From assembly GCF_029626105.1 (NCBI RefSeq), contig NZ_JARUBH010000009.1, positions 7,000,011 through 7,064,010 of the forward strand: a stretch of 64,000 nt of DNA, written 5' to 3'. Source of the stretch: Solwaraspora sp. WMMD792. GTDB taxonomy: Bacteria; Actinomycetota; Actinomycetes; Mycobacteriales; Micromonosporaceae. This document shows positions 39,778-51,042 of this stretch, in pieces. Both the position numbers and the translations under genes were made by a program. The notes under the pieces are model-generated. The model did not search any database. It had not been told where the DNA came from and saw only the letters and a program-made list of their open reading frames with translations. Each line of letters starts with the position of its first letter. The first letter of the stretch is position 1.

Positions 39778-42700
39778 ATGCCACAGCGAGGTTCCGCCCT
39801 CCCGGCGACCCGCTCCCGGGCCAGCGCCGTGCGGCAACGCGGCATTCCCGGCACCGCCGCCGTTGCGGTCGGCACCGGACCGTTGGTCAGCCTGTCCGAG
39901 CAGGACAGACAATTGTTCCGCCGATTCGGCTACGGCCCTGCTGGGCCGATCGGCTCCACCCACATCCAGCACGCGATCGAACAGTGGGCCGTCCTCACTC
40001 CTGACACGGTCGCCGTCGAACACCTCGACCAGCGAATCACCTACCGACAACTGGACCAGCAGGCGGACCGTCTCGCCGCCCGGCTGATCGCCCACGGGAT
40101 ACGTCCGGGCGACCGGGTCGGCGTGTTCATGCGCCGGTCGATCCCCATGGTGGTCGCGATCCTCGCCACCCTGAAGGCCGGCGCGGCGTACGTGCCCCAG
40201 CACGCCGGGGTGGCCACCGAGGCCCACCTGCGACACGTCACCGAGACCGCCGGGATCCGGATCGTGCTGACCAGCGCCGAGACGGTCGGTGAGCTGCCGC
40301 ACCTGCCGGGCCGGGCGCTGATCACCGTCGACGAACTGCTCACCGAACCGCTGACGGACTCGGCGTACCCGGTCGTCCCGGCCGGCCCGACCAGCCCGGA
40401 CGACGGCTGCTACGTGCTGTTCACCTCCGGTACCACCGGCCGGCCCAACGGGGTCACCGTCACCCACCGCAACGTGTGCAATCTGCTCCTGACCGCCCCC
40501 GGCGACCTGGGCATCCAGCCGGGATGGCGGGTCGGGCAGATTCTCAACATCGCCTTCGACATGGCCGCCTGGGAGATCCTCGGATGCCTCAGCCACGGCG
40601 GCACCCTGGTCGTCCGGGGACGGGACATCGCGGCGACGGTCGAGACGGTGGACGTGGTGATCGCCACCCCGAGCGTGCTGGGCACCGTCGACCCGGACCG
40701 GTGCCGCCGGGTCAAGACGGTCGCCGTGGCGGGTGAGCCGTGCCCACGGGAACTGGCCGACCGGTGGGCCCGGCAGGCGGTCTTCTACAACGGCTGCGGA
40801 CCGACCGAGACCACCATCGTCAACACCATGCACCGGCACGACCCCACGTCCGAACGGCTCACCATCGGCCGGCCGACCCCGAACAACACGGTGTACGTGC
40901 TGGACGCAGACCGCCGACCCTGTGCGATCGGCGAGGTGGGGGAGATGTGGGCGGGTGGTGACTGCGTGTCGGTCGGCTACCTCGGCGATCCCGAACTCAC
41001 CGGGCAGCGGTACGTCCCGGATCCGTTCCTCGGCGGTGGACGGATGATGTTCCGTACCCGGGACCTCGGGCGCTGGACCCCCGACGGTGAGCTGGAACAT
41101 CTCGGCCGCACCGACGACCAGGTCAAGGTCCGTGGGTTCCGGGTCGAGCTGGATTCGGTCTCCGCCGTCCTGGAAGCGGTGCCGGGGTGCCGTCGGGCGG
41201 CGACCATCAAGGTCGACGACCGTACGCTCGTGTCGTTCGTCGCACCGGCGACCGTCGACCCGACGGCGGCGCGTGACGCGGTCGCCCTGACCCTGCCGTA
41301 CTACTGTGTGCCCGAGCAGGTGCACGCCGTCGAGTCGCTGCCGGTGACCGATCGGGGCAAGATCGACAAGACGGCACTGCGCCGGCTGCTGGACCGCCCG
41401 ACTCCGTCCGACCTGCCGGCTCCGTCCGATCCACCGGCTCCGTCCGGCCCTTCGGCCCGCCCGGCTCCGTCCGACCTGCCGGCTCCGTCCGACCTGCCGG
41501 CTCCGTCCGATCTGCCGGCTCCGCTGCCGTGGCCGCGCCGGATCCTCAGCCACCCCAGGCTGATGCCGTACCACCGGCTGGCCGCCCTGGTCCTGGTCGG
41601 CAACGCCGCGCTGCTGTACTACGCGCTGACCACCGGCGGCTGGTGGCGGGCGGCCGACGGCGGCCTGGCGAACCTGTCCTACGCCGCTCTGGCCAACGTC
41701 GCCCTGGCCGTGGTGATCCGTCAGCAGTACGTGATCAACCTGCTGTTCTGGTTGGCGACCCGGGCACCGACCCGGTGGCCGCTACGGGTGCGGTGGAGCC
41801 TGGGCAAGGTCTACCACTTCGGTGGGCTGCACGTCGGTGGCGCACTCGCCGGCACCGCCTGGTTCGCCGGGTACGTCGCCGAACTGACCCGGCAGGCGCT
41901 GGCCGACCGGGCCGTCACCGCCGTACTGGTGCTGTCCTACCTGCTGGTCGCGCTGCTGCTGGCGTTGGTGGCGACCGCGCTGCCGCCGATCCGCGGCCGC
42001 CGCCACGACCTGTTCGAACGGGTCCACCGGTTCGGCGGGTGGGCCGCGTTGATCCTCCTGTGGGCCCAGACGGTGCTGGTCGTCGACGGGGCCCGCGACG
42101 GTACGTCGTTGGCCGCCGCGCTGCTGGCCTCGCCGGCGCTGTGGACCCTGGCCCTGCTCACCGTGAGCGTCGCCCTGCCGTGGCTGCGACTGCGTCGGGT
42201 ACCGGTGCAGGTGGACCGGCCGTCGAGCCACGTGGCCCTGCTGACGTTCGGCCACACCACCCCGTTCGCCGGCTCGTCCACCGCGATCAGCCGCCGCCCG
42301 CTGCTCGAATGGCACTCGTTCGCCAACGTGCCGGCACCCGGTGAGCGCGGCTTCCGACTGACCGTCTCCCGGGCCGGCGACTGGACCGGCGCGTTGATCG
42401 ACGACCCGCCGAACCGGATCTGGGTCAAGGGCATCACCACCGCCGGCGTGGCCAACATCGAGACCCTGTTCACCCGGGTGGTGTACGTCGCCACCGGCAG
42501 CGGCATCGGGCCGGTGCTGCCGCACCTATTGGCCGGCAAGGTGCCGGCGCACCTGGTCTGGTCCACCCGCAGCCCGCGGACGACCTACGGCGACCAGTTG
42601 GTGGACGAGATCCTGCGGGTGCAGCCCGACGCCACGATCTGGGACACCGCGCGGCGTGGCAAGCCGGACATGGTGGCCCTGGCGCTCCAGGCATGGCGGG

Positions 42701-42813
42701 CCACCGGCGCCGAAGCGGTGATCTGCATCGCCAACCAGAAGCTCACCCGGCAGGTGGTGCACGGGCTGGAGCGCCGGGGGATCCCCGCCTACGGCGCTAT
42801 CTGGGACTCGTGA
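39778..42813 (+). CDS. TmpL-like fusion: adenylation domain, membrane domain and NAD(P)-binding reductase domain
   Basis: A 1011-residue protein. An NRPS-type adenylation domain (about 70-540) has core motifs [12 protein letters not shown] from 214, [25 protein letters not shown] and catalytic Lys528 in GKIDK. No carrier-protein Ser motif follows. A PSDLPA repeat linker (542-582) leads to about six membrane helices (590-805) with His pairs at H680/H685 and H743/H750 that could bind heme. The end is a ferredoxin-reductase-like domain with [11 protein letters not shown] at 903. The same order is known from the fungal redox protein TmpL. A crotonase gene follows 50 bases downstream. AAAGGGG supports the start. 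Substrate unknown. Confidence 0.85.
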   Translation: MPQRGSALPATRSRASAVRQRGIPGTAAVAVGTGPLVSLSEQDRQLFRRFGYGPAGPIGSTHIQHAIEQWAVLTPDTVAVEHLDQRITYRQLDQQADRLAARLIAHGIRPGDRVGVFMRRSIPMVVAILATLKAGAAYVPQHAGVATEAHLRHVTETAGIRIVLTSAETVGELPHLPGRALITVDELLTEPLTDSAYPVVPAGPTSPDDGCYVLFTSGTTGRPNGVTVTHRNVCNLLLTAPGDLGIQPGWRVGQILNIAFDMAAWEILGCLSHGGTLVVRGRDIAATVETVDVVIATPSVLGTVDPDRCRRVKTVAVAGEPCPRELADRWARQAVFYNGCGPTETTIVNTMHRHDPTSERLTIGRPTPNNTVYVLDADRRPCAIGEVGEMWAGGDCVSVGYLGDPELTGQRYVPDPFLGGGRMMFRTRDLGRWTPDGELEHLGRTDDQVKVRGFRVELDSVSAVLEAVPGCRRAATIKVDDRTLVSFVAPATVDPTAARDAVALTLPYYCVPEQVHAVESLPVTDRGKIDKTALRRLLDRPTPSDLPAPSDPPAPSGPSARPAPSDLPAPSDLPAPSDLPAPLPWPRRILSHPRLMPYHRLAALVLVGNAALLYYALTTGGWWRAADGGLANLSYAALANVALAVVIRQQYVINLLFWLATRAPTRWPLRVRWSLGKVYHFGGLHVGGALAGTAWFAGYVAELTRQALADRAVTAVLVLSYLLVALLLALVATALPPIRGRRHDLFERVHRFGGWAALILLWAQTVLVVDGARDGTSLAAALLASPALWTLALLTVSVALPWLRLRRVPVQVDRPSSHVALLTFGHTTPFAGSSTAISRRPLLEWHSFANVPAPGERGFRLTVSRAGDWTGALIDDPPNRIWVKGITTAGVANIETLFTRVVYVATGSGIGPVLPHLLAGKVPAHLVWSTRSPRTTYGDQLVDEILRVQPDATIWDTARRGKPDMVALALQAWRATGAEAVICIANQKLTRQVVHGLERRGIPAYGAIWDS

Positions 42814-42863
42814 AACCGGGACCGGCCGACCCACCATCCTGCGACCCGACTGGAGGAACCGAC

Positions 42864-43628
42864 ATGCACCTGATGACCGAGCGGGACGGTGGCGTGGTCA
42901 CCGTACGGCTGCACCGGCCCGCGACCCGAAACGCACTCAGCACCGCACTCTGCGACGAACTCGTCTCCACCCTGCGACCACTGGACCGGGACCCGGACAT
43001 CGGCTGTTTCGTGATCACCGGGTCGGACGGCTTCTTCTCCGCCGGTGCCGACATCCGGGAGATGGCGGCGATGAGCCCGGTGCAGGCGATGACGGCCGAT
43101 CACTTCGCCGGCTGGGAGGAGTTCGCTGCGTTCCGGACACCGAAGATCGCCGCAGTCGCCGGCTACGCGCTCGGCGGCGGCTGCGAACTGGCCATGATGT
43201 GCGACCTGGTGTTCGCCGCCGAGGACGCCCGGTTCGGTCAGCCCGAGATCACCCTCGGGGTGATCCCCGGGATCGGCGGCACCCAGCGGCTGACCCGGTT
43301 GGTCGGCACGGCCAAGGCGATGGATCTGATCCTCACCGGGCGGATGATGCCGGCCCGGGAGGCGGAGCAGTGCGGCCTGGTGTCCCGGATCGTGCCGGCT
43401 GACCAACTGCTCGCCGAGGCCCGGTCGGCGGCGGCGGTGATCGCCGGGCACAGCCGGCTCGCGGTCACCGCCGCCCGCGAGGCGGTCCAGCGGTCGCAGG
43501 AGGTCGGACTGCGCGAGGGCCTGCTGTTCGAACGGAGGGTCTTCCACGGATTGTTCGCCACCGCCGACCGGGCGGAGGGGATGTCCGCGTTCCTGGAGAA
43601 ACGGCCGGCACGGTTCACCGGCAGCTGA
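42864..43628 (+). CDS. Enoyl-CoA hydratase/isomerase (crotonase) family
   Basis: A 254-residue crotonase. The oxyanion-hole segments are [11 protein letters not shown] and [19 protein letters not shown]. The two catalytic glutamates of true hydratases are present, in GGGCELA and in [23 protein letters not shown] and the C-terminal trimerisation helix follow. GGAGGAAC precedes the ATG. It lies immediately downstream of the TmpL-like gene, so both probably act on the same acyl substrate, which is inference. Confidence 0.92.
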   Translation: MHLMTERDGGVVTVRLHRPATRNALSTALCDELVSTLRPLDRDPDIGCFVITGSDGFFSAGADIREMAAMSPVQAMTADHFAGWEEFAAFRTPKIAAVAGYALGGGCELAMMCDLVFAAEDARFGQPEITLGVIPGIGGTQRLTRLVGTAKAMDLILTGRMMPAREAEQCGLVSRIVPADQLLAEARSAAAVIAGHSRLAVTAAREAVQRSQEVGLREGLLFERRVFHGLFATADRAEGMSAFLEKRPARFTGS

Positions 43629-43643
43629 GCCGACCGGGCTTCA

Positions 43644-43674
43644 CTGGCCGGCCGGGCTGTCACCGGCCGGCCAG
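43644..43674. terminator. Hairpin after the crotonase gene
   Basis: CTGGCCGGCCGG (43644-43655), a 7-base loop, and its exact complement (43663-43674) lie 16 bases downstream of the stop. Confidence 0.75.
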
Positions 43675-43767
43675 CCAGCCAGCTGCGACGGACGGATCCG
43701 GCGGGATTTGATAGTTATTGTGCGTACGGATGAGGCGCGGGCTGGCTGAACCGGCAAGGATCGGCAT

Positions 43768-43986
43768 ATGAAGGTTCTCTTCCTGGGTGGCCCGTGGCAT
43801 GACCAACGTCGCGAGGTGACGCCCCGCCGCCTCGCCGCTGCCGCGGACACCTTGCCAACGCAGTACACGGTGCCGCTCCGACCCGGGGTCAAGCCCGTCA
43901 CCTACACCCGCCGTTACGCCCGCAGTCAGGGCGAGCGGCTGCCGGTCTACGTCGCCCCCGACTATTCCGGCCCGGCCCGCGCCTGA
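43768..43986 (+). CDS. Small conserved-looking protein of unknown function
   Basis: A 72-residue protein beginning MKVLFLGGPWHDQRREV, with PTQYTVPLRPGVKPVTYTRRYAR in the middle and VYVAPDYSG at the end. The GGPxH opening is typical of short phage- and actinomycete-encoded proteins that I cannot assign a role. AAGGAT precedes the ATG, and codon use resembles its neighbours, so I consider it real. It is a single gene. Confidence 0.65.
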   Translation: MKVLFLGGPWHDQRREVTPRRLAAAADTLPTQYTVPLRPGVKPVTYTRRYARSQGERLPVYVAPDYSGPARA

Positions 43987-44019
43987 CAACTGCGGCGCCG
44001 GCGCCCGAGCCGGCCACCG

Positions 44020-44982
44020 TCACCGGTCGAGCCCTCGCAGCCGGTCGGCCAGCTCCCGCTCGAAGAAGTCCAGGAAACCGTCCGGGTCGGGCCCGGCGTT
44101 CTGCAGCACGATGTGGTCGAAACCGGCGTTGACGTACGGTTTGACCGCCTCGAGGTGCACCGCCGGGTCCGGCCCTACGCTGAAATGCGCGGCGATGTCG
44201 TCGGCGTCGACCATCGCCGAGGCCGCCTCGAAGTTGACCGGGTTGGGCAGCTCACTCATCACCTTCCAGCCGGTCAGCGCCCAACGGCTGGACTCCCAGG
44301 CCGCCTTGATTGCCTGCTCCTCGTCCACCGCCCAGGCCATCGGCACCTCGGCGTAGCGCGGTCCGGCGCCCCCGGCCCGCCGGTAGTGCTCGACGATCGA
44401 GCCCTTCGGCTCGGTGGCGAACAGCCCGTCGCCGAGCTCGGCGGCGAGCCGGGCGGACTCCGAGCCGCTGGCGGCCACCGCGATCACCGGCGGGGTCGGC
44501 GGCAGGTCGAACACCCGCGCGTCGTCGAGCTGCAGGTGCTTTCCCTGGTACGTGTGGTAGCCGCCGGACCAGAGCAGCCGGATGATCTCCAGCGCTTCGC
44601 GGAGCCGCTCGTGCCGCCCGTGCACACTCGGAAACGGCTCCCCGGTGACGTGTTCGTTGAGGCGTTCGCCGGCCCCCACCCCGAGGGTGAACCGGCCGTC
44701 GGACAGCAGCGCCACAGTCGCTGCGGCCTGGGCGACGATCGCCGGGTGGTAGCGCAGGCTCGGGCAGGTCACGCCGGTGGCCAGTCCGATCCGTTCGGTA
44801 CGGGCGGCGATCGCGCCGAGCACGCTCCAGGTGAACGGCGAATGGCCCTGGGAGTCCAGCCACGGGTGGAAGTGGTCGCTCATCTCGACGAAGTCGAACC
44901 CGGCCTGCTCGGCCCGGACCGCCTGGGCGATCAGTTCGGCCGGTCCGAACGCCTCGGTGGCCAACTTGTAGCCGATCCGCAT
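44020..44982 (-). CDS. F420-dependent luciferase-like oxidoreductase
   Basis: A 320-residue TIM-barrel enzyme of the TIGR03557/F420-dependent glucose-6-phosphate dehydrogenase-like group. Typical blocks are FDFVEMSDHFHPWLDSQGHSPF, RIGLATGVTCPSLRYHPA, GRFTLGVGAGERLNEHV and PPVIAVAASGSESARLA. These enzymes transfer hydride to coenzyme F420 from an alcohol or sugar substrate; the substrate is not deducible. It is a single gene, about as long as the family average. Confidence 0.9.
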   Translation of the reverse strand: MRIGYKLATEAFGPAELIAQAVRAEQAGFDFVEMSDHFHPWLDSQGHSPFTWSVLGAIAARTERIGLATGVTCPSLRYHPAIVAQAAATVALLSDGRFTLGVGAGERLNEHVTGEPFPSVHGRHERLREALEIIRLLWSGGYHTYQGKHLQLDDARVFDLPPTPPVIAVAASGSESARLAAELGDGLFATEPKGSIVEHYRRAGGAGPRYAEVPMAWAVDEEQAIKAAWESSRWALTGWKVMSELPNPVNFEAASAMVDADDIAAHFSVGPDPAVHLEAVKPYVNAGFDHIVLQNAGPDPDGFLDFFERELADRLRGLDR

Positions 44983-45313
44983 GTCTCTGCCCTCCCCATG
45001 CTGGTCCCACCACGCCCGGTGACCGTGGCGCCGTCCGAGGTTTTCGTACCCTTGCCCGACGGATCTATTCGCGGTGGCGGTCGATCTGCGGTTCCCGTCC
45101 GAGGCTGAGTCGGGGAGATGACGGCGGCGGATCAGGGCGCCGATCTTCGGCTCCGCGACGGTGGCGTCCTGGGTGACCTCGATCCGTCCCTCGCTGTCGA
45201 CCGGCCAGGCCGCGTAGGTGCTATCCGGCCGGACCGGCTATCGACACGTAGGGTCCGCCAGCGCAGCGGAGGCCGTTCGTCACGGGCACGAGGTCGCGCC
45301 GGCGATCTTGCCG
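44983..45313. other. Intergenic stretch without recognisable gene
   Basis: 331 bases between the F420 enzyme gene and the HxlR gene end. A plus-strand reading frame begins at 45118, but its codon use and product (Arg-rich) do not look like a gene. I see no repeats or operators. Confidence 0.5.
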
Positions 45314-46039
45314 CTATGGACAAGGGGCGGCCGACGTGGTGGACGGCGTGCTGTCACCTGGGGAGATCTTTAGCTGGGTGGCGTCGAGCAGGGCACGGAC
45401 CGCTGTGGAGTCGCCGATGATGGCGACCGCTTCGGCGCCCTCGATCGGAGCTCCACCGATGACCAGAGCCTTCCACGCGAGGGTCGTCGCCTCGACTCGC
45501 GCGTCGACGTCGTCGGGGATCGGTTCCTTCGACACCGTGGTGCCGCCTGGGCCTACTGTCGCGAGGTACTCGACCGGCTCTTGCCCGGCGGCGCGGGAGT
45601 CCGTCAGGGTCAACGCGACGCGGCGGACGGGCTCACCTGCTGGTGCCGGCGACGCATGCGCCCGCATGGCGAGGACGAGTGTGTCCGGGCTCATGTCCGC
45701 CTCCAACGGCAGTCGCGGCGAGCGCACGGCCCACCGTGACAGGGCTGTGTTGACGGCCTCGAGGTCGTATCCCCACTCGGTGAGGTCGTAGACGGTGACG
45801 TCGGCGGGGCGGGGCAGGGCGCGCCGTACAACGATGCCGGACTCTTCCAGGTCCTGGAGCCGGCGTGAGAGCGTTCCGGGGCCGATGCCTGGAATGTCGC
45901 GCTGGATGTCGACGAAGCGCTTCGGTCCCAGCAACAGCTCGCGCACGACGATGAGGGCCCACCGCTCTCCGATCAGGTCGAGCGCGTGGGCGGAAGCGCA
46001 GCCGTCGTTGTACGAGCCGTATGTCCTTCGTGTCGCCAC
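45314..46039 (-). CDS. HxlR-family transcription regulator with C-terminal extension
   Basis: A 241-residue protein. The HxlR winged helix (about 8-105) has CASAHALDLIGERWALIVVRELLLGP, FVDIQRDIPGIGPGTLSRRLQDLEESGIV and YDLTEWGYDLEAVNTALSRW. A C-terminal region (about 115-235), with VEYLATVGPGGTTVSKEP, resembles the SCP2-like or alkyl-binding tail in some HxlR proteins. It is divergent from a DinB-like gene over a 53-base gap with two operator-like repeats. Both genes look less GC-rich at third codon positions than the neighbourhood, which hints at separate origin. Confidence 0.85.
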   Translation of the reverse strand: MATRRTYGSYNDGCASAHALDLIGERWALIVVRELLLGPKRFVDIQRDIPGIGPGTLSRRLQDLEESGIVVRRALPRPADVTVYDLTEWGYDLEAVNTALSRWAVRSPRLPLEADMSPDTLVLAMRAHASPAPAGEPVRRVALTLTDSRAAGQEPVEYLATVGPGGTTVSKEPIPDDVDARVEATTLAWKALVIGGAPIEGAEAVAIIGDSTAVRALLDATQLKISPGDSTPSTTSAAPCP

Positions 46040-46052
46040 CGAGCCAGTGTAA

Positions 46053-46088
46053 CTACTTGCCTAGTAGCGCGGACTACTGTTTTAGTAG
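46053..46088. promoter_or_regulatory. Twin CTACT-N5-AGTAG operators
   Basis: Two inverted repeats CTACT-N5-AGTAG (46053-46067 and 46074-46088) start 21 bases apart, two helical turns, between the divergent HxlR and DinB-like genes. HxlR proteins bind as dimers to such sites, so autoregulation and control of the DinB-like gene are likely. Confidence 0.65.
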
Positions 46089-46092
46089 TGCC

Positions 46093-46734
46093 ATGGATGC
46101 CCGACACACCGATGTTTGGACTGCCGTTCACCGCGAACGCGCGGCTCTTGTCCACGACCTGGAGACTCTCGCGCCTGAGCAGTGGAACGCTCCGACCGCC
46201 TGCGGTGAGTGGGACGTGCACGATGTCGTGGCCCACCTCGTCGACACGGCGAAGACCACGAGAATCGGCTTCATCCGACACATGGTCACTGCCCGCTTCG
46301 ACTTCGACCGCCAGAACGCCGCCGGTCTCGCCCGCGAACGGTGCGACGACCCGAAGGACACTCTCGACGCGCTGCGATCCGTTCTGACCCGCACCAGCAC
46401 GCCGCCGGCGGCGATCGCCACACGCCTTGTCGAGGCCTTCGTCCATGGAGAAGACGTCCGGCGGGCGGTCGGGCTCACCGGCGACTACCCGGTCGACCAA
46501 GTGGCGAAGGCGCTGGAATTCCAACTTCGCACGACCGTGAAGATCGGCGGCGGCAAGGAGCGCGCGAGTGGCCTGCGGCTCATCGCCTCCGATGCACCCG
46601 TGGACGGTGGAACCGGACCGCTGGTGCACGGATCGGCCCTCGCCCTCCTGCTCGCGGTCTCCGGTCGCCCCGTTGAGCCCGATGAGCTCTCAGGCCCCGG
46701 CGCAGTGACTCTCGCCGAACGCGCTACCTCCTGA
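46093..46734 (+). CDS. DinB/mycothiol-dependent maleylpyruvate isomerase-like protein
   Basis: A 213-residue protein of the TIGR03083/MDMPI_N family. VWTAVHRERAALVHDLETL and WDVHDVVAHLVDTAKTTRIGF correspond to the helical-bundle core with the conserved His of the metal site (WDVHDVVAHL), and VEAFVHGEDVRRAVG gives the third His region. A C-terminal sterol-carrier-like domain follows. Such proteins use mycothiol or bind metals; the reaction here is unknown. The ATG at 46093 lies just after the twin operators. It is divergent from the HxlR gene. Confidence 0.82.
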   Translation: MDARHTDVWTAVHRERAALVHDLETLAPEQWNAPTACGEWDVHDVVAHLVDTAKTTRIGFIRHMVTARFDFDRQNAAGLARERCDDPKDTLDALRSVLTRTSTPPAAIATRLVEAFVHGEDVRRAVGLTGDYPVDQVAKALEFQLRTTVKIGGGKERASGLRLIASDAPVDGGTGPLVHGSALALLLAVSGRPVEPDELSGPGAVTLAERATS

Positions 46735-47014
46735 AGCCGCCGCGCCACCCGAATCTGCCGCTCCGGGTGGACTGGCGTTCATCACCGGCGGCGACGCACG
46801 GTGATATACGGCTGCTTCTCCGGTCACCTGGTCAGTGTGCGCCTCGCAACTCACCGGCCTACGGCCGGCCCGTTTCCGCCCAGACGCCGAACACTGGCCA
46901 ACGCTCAGAACCCGGTATGCCGACATCCGGACTTTGCCGCTGGTCGGTGTGCGTGTTGACTGGTCTCGTCGGTCAGCTCGGCCGGAGTTCCGACGGGTTC
47001 GTCGGGTCCGGAAA
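46735..47014. other. Intergenic stretch without a recognisable gene
   Basis: 280 bases between the DinB-like gene and the gene fragment at the end of the PKS cluster. Reading frames exist on both strands, but their third-position GC is low and no family is recognisable. It may be the junction of inserted and resident DNA. Confidence 0.4.
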
Positions 47015-47163
47015 GGCCATCGATAGCGAAGGGAGCCCCAGTCGGCGAGGAAGTCGTCATCGTCGACGGGACCCAGCAGCAGCGTCGCGGCGTCCCGGAT
47101 CGGCCACCGGTAGAGCTCGTCCTGTGCCTGGAACCAGCGGGCCTCGTCGGTCCCGTACCGGGT
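47015..47163 (-). pseudogene. Gene fragment directly after the chain length factor
   Basis: Immediately after the CLF stop, in the same frame, the minus strand encodes TRYGTDEARWFQAQDELYRW, followed by PIRDAATLLLGPVDDDDFL and ADWGSLRYRW. Third positions are almost all G or C over the first 45 codons and then become irregular near 47020. There is no start codon of its own, and the frame runs on without a stop in non-coding-like DNA to 46690. I do not recognise the family. It looks like a truncated piece of another PKS-cluster gene left at a recombination boundary. Confidence 0.5.
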
Positions 47164-48453
47164 TCAGCCCCAGGCCGGGTCGCGGCGCAGCACCAGGGCG
47201 CTGTTGAAGCCGTCGAAGCCACGGGCGGCGACCAGCGCGGCGTGCCCCGCGCACTCCCGTGGCGTACGGACGAAGTCCAGGTCGCAACCGGGGGCCGGGC
47301 GGCGTGGCGCGGCGGTCGGCGGCAACAGCCGGTGCCGCAGCGCCAGCAGCGCCGTCGCCACGTCCACCGCCGCACTGCCCTGGTGCGCCCGCCCGGTCAG
47401 CGGCTTCGGCGTGGTCACCGGCGGCGGCGTCGGACCGAAGACCGCCCGCACCGCGCCGGCCTCGGCCCGGTCGAAACGCGGTACGCCGAGCGCGTCCGGC
47501 AGGCAGACGTCCACCTGCGCCGGAGCCACCCCGGCGGTCGCCAGCGCCCGGCGCATCGCCCGGGCGTACTGGTCGGCGTCCCCGCCGGTGTGCCGGTCGG
47601 TGTGCCGGGCGTCGTGGCTGGCCCCCCAGCCGGCGACCTCGCCGTAGATCACCGGGGCGCCCCGGGCCAACGCGTGCCCCAACTCCTCGACGACCAGCAC
47701 CGCGCCGCCCTCGCCCGGCAGGTAGCCGGCGGCGTCGACGTCGAACGGCAGGTACGCCGACTCCGGGTCGGTGCCGGTGCTGAGCAGCCCGCTCCGCAGC
47801 TGGCAGGCCAGCGCGTACGGGCTCAGCGCGCATTCGGTGGCACCGGCCAGCACCACGTCGGCGCCCCGGCGGATGGTCCGGGCGGCGTGCGCCAGGCTGT
47901 CCAGCCCACCGGCCGCCTCGGCGACCAGCACCCCGCAGGCGCCCTTGAACTGGTGGGCGATGGAGAGCTGGCCGACACTGGCGGCGTAGAACCAGGCGAT
48001 CGACTGGTACGCCCCGACGGTACGGCCGGGCCGGCTCCACAGCCGCTGCAGCTCGCGCTGGCCGAACAGGTTGCCGCCGGACGAGCTGGCCAGCGCCACC
48101 GCGTACCGGTCGGGGTCGTCGGCGGTGTCCGGCAGCCCGGCGTCGGCCAGCGCCAGCCGGGTGCCGGCGAAACCGAGATGGGTCCACCGGTCGGTCTGCA
48201 CCGCCCGCCGGTTGTCGGTCCACTGCAGCGCGTCGAAGTCGGCCACCTCGCCGGCCAGGGTGACCGGGTACGGCGCCGGGTCGAACAGGGTGATCCGCCC
48301 GGTGCGGACCTGCCCGGCCAGGGTCGCCTTCCAGTGCGCGTCGGCACCGAGTCCGGTCGGCGCCACCACGCCGATCCCGGTGACCACCGCCCGCCGGCCG
48401 GGCACCGCGGCCCGCTGACCGGGCACCGCAGCCCGGGGGCCGTCGGCGCTCAC
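47164..48453 (-). CDS. Type II PKS chain length factor (KS-beta)
   Basis: A 429-residue ketosynthase-like protein that pairs with KS-alpha and sets chain length. It has [59 protein letters not shown] and [13 protein letters not shown]. The active Cys is absent; where most CLFs have Gln (AEQAGG), this one has Ala (AEAAGG). The start is GTG in a GTGA overlap with the KS-alpha stop. It is the last intact gene of the cluster. Confidence 0.93.
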   Translation of the reverse strand: MSADGPRAAVPGQRAAVPGRRAVVTGIGVVAPTGLGADAHWKATLAGQVRTGRITLFDPAPYPVTLAGEVADFDALQWTDNRRAVQTDRWTHLGFAGTRLALADAGLPDTADDPDRYAVALASSSGGNLFGQRELQRLWSRPGRTVGAYQSIAWFYAASVGQLSIAHQFKGACGVLVAEAAGGLDSLAHAARTIRRGADVVLAGATECALSPYALACQLRSGLLSTGTDPESAYLPFDVDAAGYLPGEGGAVLVVEELGHALARGAPVIYGEVAGWGASHDARHTDRHTGGDADQYARAMRRALATAGVAPAQVDVCLPDALGVPRFDRAEAGAVRAVFGPTPPPVTTPKPLTGRAHQGSAAVDVATALLALRHRLLPPTAAPRRPAPGCDLDFVRTPRECAGHAALVAARGFDGFNSALVLRRDPAWG

Positions 48454-49729
48454 CGTACTGTCCTTTCCGGTCGGGCGAAGACCATCGCCGACTGGAATCC
48501 GCCGAATCCGCTGCCGACCGACAACGCGACGTCGACCGGTAGCTCACGAGCGGTGTTCGGGACGTAGTCCAGGTCGCATTCCGGGTCGCGGGTGCGCCAG
48601 TTCGCGGTCGGCGGGACCACCCCGTGCGCCATGGCGAGCGCGCAGGCCGCCATCTCGATCGAGCCGATCGCGCCGAGCGAATGCCCGATCATCGACTTGA
48701 TCGAACTGACCGGCACCCGGTACGCCGCGTCCCCGAGCGCCCGTTTGAACGCGGCTGTCTCATGCCGGTCGTTCTGCCGGGTGCCGGAGCCGTGTGCGCT
48801 GACGTACGACACGTCGTCCGGGTTGAGCCGGGCCTGGTTCATCGCGTCCACGATGGCCAGCGCCATCTCCGCGCCGTCCGGGCGCAGCCCGGTCATGTGG
48901 TAGCCGTTGCTGCGGGTGGCGTATCCGCCGATCTCGCAGTAGATCCGCGCGCCGCGCCGCCGCGCGTGGTCCAGCTCCTCCAGCACCAGCACGGCGGCCC
49001 CTTCGGCGAGGACGAAGCCGTGCCGGTCGTTGTCGAACGGCCGGCTGGCGTGCGCCGGGTCGTCGTTGTCCGGGCTGGTCGCCCCGATCGCGTCGAACGA
49101 CGCGACGGTGACCGGGGAGATCGGCGAGTCGGCGGCACCGGCGAGCATCACGTCCGCGTCCCCGTCGACGATCAACTGGTGGGCGTAGCCGATCGCGTCG
49201 ATGCCGGAGGTGCAGCCGGTGGAGATCACCTGCGCCGGCCCGTGCAGCCCGTGCCGGCAGGCCACGTCGGCGGCCAGGCTGCTGGGCACCAGCGCCTGAT
49301 AGAGGTACGGCATGGTGCAGTCCGGGTCGACCAGCCAGTGGCTGCCCGCGTCGCTGGCCACCACGTACTCCTGCTCCAAAGCCACGGTGCCGCCGACCGC
49401 CGAGCCGAGCGCCACCCCGGCCCGCTGCCGGCCGGCGTCGTCGAGGCACAGCCCGGCGTCGGCGACCGCCTCGATCGAGCAGGCGAGAGCGAACTGGACG
49501 TACCGGTCGGCCCGTCGCCGCTCGCGCGGGCCGAGCCCGGCGTCCGCCGGGTCGAAGTCGCATTCGGCGGCGATCTGGGACCGGAACGGGGACGGGTCGA
49601 AGACGGTGATCCGGCGGGTCGCGGTACGCCCGGCGGTGATCGTCGCCCAGAACGCCTCCCGGGTGGCGCCGCCCGGGGCGACCACCCCGACCCCGGTCAC
49701 GACGGTCCGCCGGGGCGACCCGGCCGCGG

Positions 49730-49733
<4 letters not shown>
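48450..49733 (-). CDS. Type II PKS ketosynthase (KS-alpha)
   Basis: A 427-residue beta-ketoacyl synthase. The catalytic triad is complete: Cys174 in [10 protein letters not shown], His in [11 protein letters not shown] and His in [10 protein letters not shown]. It condenses malonyl units on the ACP together with the [17 protein letters not shown] and [14 protein letters not shown]-like stretches match spore-pigment and aromatic KS-alphas. GTGA overlaps on both sides. With no ketoreductase gene in the cluster, the nascent polyketide is probably fully unreduced. Confidence 0.95.

Positions 49734-51042
<1,309 letters not shown>

Noticed and set aside
41400-41521. Repeats in the middle of the adenylation fusion, checked as a possible CRISPR array
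   Set aside because: The 18-bp units are contiguous with no spacers, stay in frame and encode a PSDLPA linker.
46767-47207. Plus-strand frame of 146 codons
   Set aside because: The product is Arg/Ser-rich without a domain, and the opposite strand carries the CLF end and a coding-like fragment.
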